Positions 55,803 through 64,000 of a stretch of 64,000 nucleotides of DNA are shown one piece after another. This DNA is from Melitaea cinxia (taxonomy: Eukaryota > Arthropoda > Insecta > Lepidoptera > Nymphalidae). Position numbers and translations under genes: made by a program. Under the pieces are notes generated by a model. The model searched no databases. It had not been told where the DNA came from and worked only from the letters and a program-made list of their open reading frames with translations. How positions within the stretch are numbered: the stretch's first letter is position 1; every line of letters starts with the position of its first letter. The stretch is from assembly GCF_905220565.1 (NCBI RefSeq), contig NC_059402.1, positions 13,083,501-13,147,500 of the forward strand, given 5' to 3'.

Positions 55803-57568
55803 TAAGTGACATTGGTTGACCATTAAAAAAGATTGGAATAGATATCCAAATCGTATTTACATTTATTATATTTCTAGGTGACAATGATTACTTAACATCA
55901 GAGCAACCCGCTTGTCGCTCGCTTTGCGATATCGGTGCAATAAATTCACATAAAATTCTCAATAAAATTCTCAATAAAATATATGTTAAACAAATGTGTA
56001 TCAAGCGGCAATGCCATCCTTTGATCAAATATTGAAATATCACATAATATGTTAATTACTAAATCGGACCAGTTTTTATAATTATATCTAATCGCTAAAC
56101 AGTCTGAACATTATAGAAATCAATTTATAATCTATTCTATATACATAATTAATACAATATTAAGATATCTATGTTTCTGATTAAAAGTTTATATGTTTTT
56201 TAAATTTGCATTCTTAAAAAAGCGTTCAAACTACATAGCTTTGAGTTCGTTAAGTGTGAGGCGTTTATTATTATATTATTATTATTTATTTTTTTGTATT
56301 TTTCAGATTTGATTTTTTAAGTACCATTTTTGTCAAGCGAAATCAACTTCGTGTTACTTTAACGGCGTCTATAGCGTCAATGACGCAAAAATCAAAATCG
56401 CAAATTCAAAAGTGCACGTACATATATGCCACAAGTTTTACCATCTAAAAATACACATTCCAAAATCAAAATAAAAACAAGAAAACCGAATATTTTAAGA
56501 TAAATTACACTATGAAACACTATCACTGGTGGTCATGTCAGTGACCTCACAGAATTAATCACTTTCTTAGAATCGTTAAATCACTTTTATTCTATGGCAT
56601 TAAGGTGCATTTTCATATACTAAAATTTTAAGCAGCTGCATAACTATCATTGTAAATTATAATGTACGTTTAAATAACTTAGAACCGCGTGTATTGTAAT
56701 TCTAATAATTAATGTATTAATTTATTTAACGCTATCTGGTGAAGCTAAAATATGATGTCTTAAGTATACGGTAAAGGTCATATTACAATATGGTAGCATT
56801 AAATTTATTCCTATTGCTATTCTTTAGACTGATAAATTACTTAAACAAATGTATAATAGGCTGTATTTCGTACAATTTAAATTTGAACGATAGTTGTATT
56901 AAAACTAGTAAAATTTTATTTACCTAGCGAGATACTTTTATGTTAGCATGCAAATCTAATATTGCAATTCTATCGCAAATAAATTTTGACTGTCATCCGG
57001 TTACTTATCGTTCATTGTTGTTGCTCCATTATTATACTCTTTTGAGTTATAGCCTGATTAATATGATCTATACCTTATAACCTTCCATTCGGGAAAAGCC
57101 TAACAAGAGCCAGAACAAACAAACTCCTTAGCTTTTACTTTTTAGTAATATACAAAAGTTTGTTACTATTAGCCATTCTCTTAAGTTAGATAAATTAAGG
57201 TGCGTATCATAAAGCATTCCTTTTGTGCATAAAGTATATAATAAATACACATATAATATATTAACTTCATAAATTACGTAATTACAAAATGATATCCGTA
57301 AGAGTAAATAGTCGTGTCGTTTGATTAGAATTACAAAAAACGAACCGACTTTATCCATCTACTTTGCTATTTACATCTCATATTGATTGCGCTTGTGCAT
57401 CGAGTACGACGCAACTGTACAATGTTGATAGGGTTTCCAAAAGTTGAAGTTATAATTAGATTCCAAACTTATTGAAATAAACTTTAATATTTGTGACAAA
57501 TTAGATTTGTTACGTAGTTGTTGTCTGCTATTATTGATACAAATTGATATTGAAATATACTTACCGCT
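55803..57568. other. Non-coding stretch
   Basis: AT-rich. A short direct repeat (AAAATTCTCAAT twice) lies at about 55,953-55,976. No gene or transposon ends recognised. Confidence 0.35.
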
Positions 57569-57571
57569 TTA

Positions 57572-58553
57572 CGGCCGAACCCAATATTCAATCTAAAGAT
57601 AGAGATAGGTAGTTATCATCGACTGCTAATAACTAACTATCTATCCTTTGTAGTTGTCCCAATAATTCGCATAGGGGACTACTATCTCCCGTTAGCTGTA
57701 GATAGACCGGCTACCTGAGCTCTTCCTTACATTCCAGTATACGCAGCGTCACAGACGGCCTCAGTTATGTTACACATGTGTTACACAGATGTTTTGTAGT
57801 ATTTAAATTTGTCATACAAATTTTATTCATATTAAAGTAATCTTGTTTTATAAAAATATGGACAAATTAATTTTTACATAGACTTTTTAATTTATAATAA
57901 ATGATATTATTTTAATATGGAATCCATGGTAAATCTAGTAACGGAACGTTTTAACACGACACGAAAAGACGCTACGACGCCATTACGCTTTATTGAATCG
58001 TCGTTTCGTTTGTATTTTTTTTTTTTTACAAATCAAAATTCAAATTATACAAATCATTGCAAATTATACAATCATTCACCAAATTTTTTGTTTTATTCAC
58101 AAGATGAGTAAAGTAAGTATTATTTCACAAGAAACTTATTATTTTTATTCAATTAATTGTTGCAAAAGAGCAATATCACTTGAACTGCTACTTGAACTTG
58201 AGTCTGCCATTATTTTTCACTCGAAATTAATTTTATTTTAAACAAAGAAAATACTTTTTCAATTAATAAATCTTAGTTATCCCCCGAAAACTATAGATCG
58301 GATATTGTTGTTACTAAAGATAACCAACGCTACTGACAGATAGAACTCTATTGTTATTGGGACGCTTAAACTGTAATTTTCATACGAACTGTTATCTCTG
58401 GTAAGCTATCCTCCCTCTCGTCGATAGATAGCTTTGAAGGATAAGATTGCCTATCGTCGACAAGTTTATTGGGTCAGTAAAATGAATGATAGATAGATAT
58501 TTCTGTCTCTAGTAGGACATAACCAGAGATAGACTGAATATTGGGTTCGGCCG
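57572..58553. mobile_element. PIF/Harbinger-type non-autonomous element
   Basis: Left end CGGCCGAACCCAATATTCAA and right end TGAATATTGGGTTCGGCCG are inverted repeats of at least 19 bp, flanked by TTA on each side (57,569-57,571 and 58,554-58,556). At 982 bp it is longer than most MITEs. Inside is a short minus-strand frame from 58,210 encoding an Ser-rich start (MAD, eight Ser, then DIALLQQLIE), which may be the leftover first codons of a lost transposase gene, and a plus-strand 64-codon frame at 57,917. Subterminal parts contain many TCTATC/GATAGA motifs. Confidence 0.7.
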
Positions 58554-58739
58554 TTAGTCGTTATGTACTTCTTACATTTTGTTAAAACTATATTTTTAAT
58601 GATGATGTTGGCGCCACAGCGCATAGATTATTACTTTTTATTTTTTTGTGATTGAAACCCTTCCAAACTTCCCATATTCTCTTCTCCTTTCCCCTTCTCT
58701 TCGATACCTTTGCCTGAAGGAAGGAAGGGACAACGCATA

Positions 58740-58893
58740 GCGAAGAATCGACGGCGCTCGCGTCGCCGTCGTGAGAACTTTTAAGTGAGTGCTTGTTGCA
58801 ACGTAGATGCGATTAAAAGTCGTCGCGCGAATGGCATGCCTCCCGCTTAGTTTTCAAAAATAAACCGTTACAAATGTGAAGGAGCAGAACATC
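58740..58893 (+). other. Possible 5' untranslated exon
   Basis: A GC-richer block (GACGGCGCTCGCGTCGCCGT at about 58,750) ends at a donor, ACATC|gtgagtaag. Together with the candidate coding exon at 59,286-59,373 it would form the start of a plus-strand gene. Low confidence; based on composition and splice motifs. Confidence 0.2.
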
Positions 58894-59285
58894 GTGAGTA
58901 AGAACTCCTGGCGAGAACGTTTTTCGCCGGGTTAGAGAGATCAGCTGTCCCGAACAACAGAGGTACCTTATCTTAATCCTTTACCCGCAACCCTTACATC
59001 CATACACACATCTATTTTTACTGATCCACTGATCCGCATACCCAGATGATGTGATTTTTAACTTATTAACGCACTAAAATTAAGGTATTAGAAAATAATT
59101 TACGAGGAATAACAATAATAACATAACCTACTTATACAATGTTTGTTTTGAACAACCGTGTTATGAGTGGCGATTTATGTTTACAAAGACCTAGTATATT
59201 GCAATATGTACGTACGGGTGAAGAGGATAATATTAAACAAATACTCAATTACAAACCCTATATGCAAACCGCTCATCATTGCAAG

Positions 59286-59373
59286 TTACTTTGAATGTAC
59301 CGCAAAGTAAATGTTGTCGACTCTACCGATGTCCGAATGTTTGTTTCACGCATGGATGCCGTGAAAAGCAAGG
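59286..59373 (+). CDS. Candidate short coding exon
   Basis: After a possible acceptor (CTCATCATTGCAAG| ending at 59,285) an in-frame TGA is followed directly by ATG at 59,295 and 26 codons (MYRKVNVVDSTDVRMFVSRM, then DAVKSK), ending AAGG|gtaaga in phase 1. The translation has a normal, mixed composition. Read-through would stop five codons later. It could be the first coding exon of a gene continuing beyond the window, in the same phase as the exon at 8,861. No family is recognised. Confidence 0.25.
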
Positions 59374-59374
59374 G

Positions 59375-62300
59375 TAAGATTCATGTTTAGGTGCTTACCG
59401 TGTATAGAATTTGTGTTACGTATTCTATACTTTGGTACTATAACTATGTTTGTTTTAATCATTTTTTTTTGTGTCTGCGTCTTTGCATCTACATTTTGTA
59501 TTGATGTGGATAAGATATCTATCTACTTTAACTTTTTGTGATAATTTTTTTAAAACACAATTTCATAAAAACAGTATTTTTTGGCACTTCTTTTGCCCAC
59601 TCTATAATAATAATTGAATATTTAAAAAAGAAGAAAACGTCTTTAATACATTTTTATTTCTGTTTCCGTTACTATGTTATATACAATACATATTATTATT
59701 ATTTATTTACGTTATCTATCTTATCTTTCCGATGAAAACTTGCGAGCTCGTGAACAGGCCGCAGAAGTCGCGCGGATTCTTCACATTCCGGTATAAACTT
59801 CTTCCCAACTGCCTATTGCGTCTCGAAGATCAAGTGCATTCCTTTCTTCTTTAAATATACATGAGTGTTAGAACTATTTTTATTTATCCCATACTTAAAA
59901 CACATCAATCGAATACTCAACAAGTTATTGTTTACAAATAGAAAATCTTTTAGACACTATCTTCTAACTTATTATTTATGGTAATGATATTATTTATAAT
60001 AATATTAGGAAAGAAAGAGATAGATCCAAACTATATACACTCTCGATCATCTTCCATCTTCAATGTTGAATTGTGGCGAAATTCCTTACAGAAAAACAAA
60101 AAACCGTGTGGAGTCGTGGGACACTAGATAGGAACGAAGTTCCTTATTATAAAATATAAATTTCAAATTCTATTTATATCAAGAATATAATTATTCGGGT
60201 ATACATTTTTATTATGATTTTTTTATCGATAAAAAAAACTACTTTACAATTTTTTTTACAATGATTTATAAAAGTATATAATAATTATCGAATGATATAA
60301 TAATAATAATAACAAACTGCAATAATAATAATATATGCAGGTTCCCCGGTACCCCTCCGCAACGTCCCATAAGGTTCCAAAAGAGTATTACAGTTTAAGA
60401 TCTGAACAGATTTAATTGCTTTGCCGCGAACAATAACTAGTGAATAAACCACAATAACCCTCCATGTCAAGGCAAGGCGCTTATTCTTGGAGCGCTCGTA
60501 ATGTTTTTTTCACGATCTAATTAAACTGATTGAAAGCCAAGCTCCGGATAAGAGCGGAATGCGGTCGATGTCGAAATATCGATTTAGCTTTTTGTGCTAC
60601 GATACGCCGCTTTATATCTATGCACGTACAAACGAGTGTGTGTCGATGAACTGAAGGGTCCCGACTTTCCAAATGCGTTAATTCACACATCAAAACATGA
60701 AATCGTTTACCACCTGCGCCCGTTTGCGCCTAAGAAAATGTTTACTCATACGACAGTCACGTCGTTCTCGACAAATATTTACACAATAAATTGAAACGGT
60801 GAATTGTATACAAACATTCGAAACCGCAGACAAAGCCGTGTTTATGGAAAGCCAGAAGCGGCACGCGCGTAATCAATGATCGCTGAACATTAGATGACAG
60901 GATTGTTATGATTTAGAGACGCCATTGAGGGCTAAACGTAGCTCATTGTCGATTTGACATTCACCCACACAGCGAGTAAGGGTTATCTCGAATCGTTCCT
61001 TTTAAAAAATAAGCGGCTTTTAAAAGGTTGTGTCGAGATCAGGTAGTCGGCCGTCAATTTCCTATTGTGGCTTAACGAAGCGTTGAACGGGCGATTGTCG
61101 CTCGCCGATTGTCGGACAGGTTGCGCTCAAATTGCTAGCTTACTTGTTATTGCAATTTTAGAAGTTCGACGAACGCGTCTTATTATTCAAATATTATTCG
61201 TGTGGCGTGAAAGCGCCTCGATAACTTAGACGACGATGGGACGTGGACGGAATGAATGATAATTGTACAAGTAGATCCTGTACTAGAATGTTTATGCACT
61301 CGACATTAGCCATTAAACTTAACGTCTCTAAGACTAAAAACGCGTAACAGAATCCCATGAAACGGATAGGCGAGCTCATTTCCATCGCATACATGCGAAA
61401 GCGACGCTTCAGCTAAAGCAAGGATAGTCAAACCGCAAGGATTACATCATAGCACATCCTACATTCTGAAAGTTATAATAAACGACCGTAGAATGTTTTG
61501 CTAGGAAGCGAGGCGCATTAACTCCTCCGATGTAGATTCGAACTATGTGTAATAACGGTCACTCTTATTGCCGGCCATTTCATCGATATGGAACATCGCT
61601 AGCTGCTATTTATTGTATCGCTCCCATCAGATACCGCGTTGTTCGTATTTAATGAAAAGATAAATGCTTAAAAATTAAACATTAGAGAAAATGAATGCTG
61701 CTATTATCTTATAGTAATAAACCCGGTAAATAATACGTATTTTGTAGCCTTAGCACACAATAACCGTCTTCAAATATATTGCCATAAAATAAAAAGTAAG
61801 TAAATAAAGTAAAATCTTAATTGTAAGATTTCCTTATTCTATATAACTTTAAGTCAAACATTTGTTACTATTTTTGTATTTATTTAATTAAAATTACATT
61901 TTTGTTCTAGTTACATTTCACTTCTTCCTAAACTCTTTTTCCATTAAAACTTTACATATTATATAAAATAGATTGATTCAATCTATTATGAAACACGGTA
62001 CAATTTCGTAATGTCCACAAGTTAGTAAATTGCCAGCGCCGCGAGCTTTGCACTCGAATAATTACACTGCGACGACATATATTATAGCAGATAATTCAGC
62101 ATGCAATTAGATGAATCGTGATTTAAACGATACCGATGATAAACTGACCGGCCAATAGAAATCCAGACAATAAAACAGTTCGACCATTTAGCCGGTCGTC
62201 AAAACGGCCAGCTCTATATCTAGCTGGAACGAATTTAAATCTTTTGGTACTACTTTTGCTTCAATAAATTTCACATAAGTTCAGATTATCGGATTAAATT

Positions 62301-64000
62301 TGTAAGACGTCATTTCAAATATCAAAATTATACATTTCCGTAATAAAAAGAAGAAATATCGATAGTCTTTGGATATTTGAATATTGTACAAAAATACTTA
62401 TTAGAAAATATGCAAAAATAAACAGTTTTTATGTGACAGCGTCTTAGTTTCGCCATATCATAAATTAACCGGTGAACGTCCCTCGATTCGACGCGATGAT
62501 ACCTCTTATGTTAATCAAATATAGGAATGCTAACAAGGCCAGTGGACAGCCTTGCTTTTCCGCGTCATCCAATCAGCTCTTAGTCAGTTATGGTGACTCC
62601 AATCAGAATAGCGAAACCGGCTCCGGCTCGCGCCACAAACGTTATTAGCGTAATAAAGTACTAGATAAAACGTGCTCCGACAGCGTGTGAACGTCGAGAG
62701 AAAGCTGTTGTCGCAACATTAGTAACCTTATTACTAACCGATAACTCTGACGTCTTCGAACGTTTAGTTTTGATTACGTTCCTTATTATTCGAGCCGATA
62801 TTTTAGTCGTAAGTAATAACGAAGTTCACTGATTAAAAATTAATTGCATCTGATATTCAATGATGTGTGTTCCGAAGCACGAATATTTGCTTCCGAGACG
62901 CGGAAAACTTAACATGCCTCCGGCGATCCTATCGGTAACAGTAAACTATTTGCGCAGAGTAAAGCGCTATCGTGTTCTGGATCTTAATTGAATATACCAT
63001 TCGAGATGAGCGAGTACTTTCGAGAAATTGTAACATAACTTGATCCTGAACTCATTGCGCCCTTATTTAATGAAATCGAAAAGACGTTGCAAGTAGAGCG
63101 ATGGTATTTATCTTGTTCTTATGATCTCGACCGGCTCGGGCGCGGTGAGCCTTCATGCGAACATTTCAATCGTGACTTAAGAATACCGGCTCCTGATGCG
63201 ATCGGGTTTTTTCGTGTATAATAAACACATCTTCGACTTTATTTGCAGTAGCTATTGACTTTACAAATCGCCGTTCTTAAATATCGTTTTTTATATCGTT
63301 TGATTTAATAGGTTTATTTAGTATTGTATTTGTATAAAACTTGTATAAATTATAAAACTTATAATTCTATTAAAATCTTCTTAAATCTTGTTTGAACAAA
63401 AAGTAAACCACCATGTGTCGGTAAATATTTCATTTTACAAAATCCATCGAATAAAAGTACCGCAACCATTTACGTCCGTGATGCCGCGCATACCCAGTAA
63501 ATGCACCGTGAAGATGCGCTAGCGCCGCCTTTTTATATTAAAAAAATAAAACAAGCATCAACGTAAACAGCTATGTGAGTAATAAAGCTTTAGAACAAAG
63601 TCAAAAGTTTGACTGTGTTATGCTGTCTTATCCCGTACTTATACATCGACATCCACTCATTGCTATCACTATCCTCCTCTAGTCTCGCTTCTTCTCATTC
63701 CCTCTCGCCTCCGGAGGGCCATTTATCAATTCCAAATAACATGCCGGGACCTTTTCTTTTCTGTTTATTTATTTTTTATTTACCTTATCCTTTGGTGCTC
63801 CGTTTGTTCCTTTTTGATTCGAAATTGATTGTAAAGCCGTTCTAATGATGTCCATCTAACATTATGTACGATGGTTCGATAAAGCTAATTGAATCGCTAA
63901 TGAGTGGATATTTATGGGTTATTTCAAGGGATTATACGAACTTTTAAGGGTTTTGGTTATATTTAATTTTTATTCAAAATGTTATTTACATATTTAGCTT
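59375..64000. promoter_or_regulatory. Long non-coding region with GC-richer blocks
   Basis: No transposon, SINE or convincing coding exon was found in these 4.6 kb, unlike most of the window. GC-richer blocks at about 60,500-61,150, 61,180-61,600 and 62,450-63,200 alternate with AT-rich DNA. The low repeat load suggests constraint, for example enhancers of a nearby gene, but this cannot be shown from one sequence. The short frames at 60,594, 61,194 and 63,609 show no domains. Confidence 0.25.

Overview
This window reads as nuclear DNA from a butterfly or moth. It is AT-rich, has no dense coding region, and is full of repeat types familiar from Lepidoptera: Helitron ends with the A^TC...CTAG^T signature, tRNA-headed SINEs, short 5'-truncated LINE tails with target-site duplications, several MITEs and one BEL/Pao retrotransposon. 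A nymphalid butterfly is plausible from the SINE and tail types, but this rests on memory of the repeat families and not on a search.

Layout. Positions 1-2,300 hold Helitron debris and a probable three-exon minus-strand gene (1,636-2,252) for a small protein with a C-terminal membrane segment. From 2.6 to 9.4 kb there are plus-strand candidate exons. Two of them (4,676-4,749 and 8,861-8,966) begin with signal-peptide-like sequence and end at GT splice donors, so they may be first coding exons of secreted or membrane proteins whose remaining exons were not found. If so, most of the window is intron or intergenic DNA. A splice-acceptor/donor junction at 41,393/41,394 looks like a recursive splice site of a very long intron.

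From 9.5 to 20.2 kb there are scattered repeats, a hAT MITE, a striking 102-bp near-perfect palindrome (19,701-19,802) and a poly(A)-tailed retrocopy-like block. Positions 20,491-25,886 are a complete BEL/Pao insertion on the minus strand. It has two 322-bp LTRs, a 5-bp target duplication, a tRNA-Lys-type primer site, a polypurine tract and an intact 778-codon gag-protease frame. Only collapsed remnants of reverse transcriptase and integrase remain. Because the LTRs are nearly identical, the pol damage probably predates the insertion, so this looks like a non-autonomous 'gag-only' element.

From 26 to 58.6 kb the sequence is mostly non-coding, with mariner-, Harbinger- and piggyBac-like MITEs, SINEs, an R1-clade LINE tail (47,553-48,047), another LINE tail (54,932-55,055) and small candidate ORFs. 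GC-richer pockets at about 37.4-38.7, 42.7-44.0 and 60.5-63.5 kb carry few repeats and may be regulatory. No rRNA, genuine tRNA, CRISPR or bacterial-type operon was seen, and I found no clear new multi-gene system.
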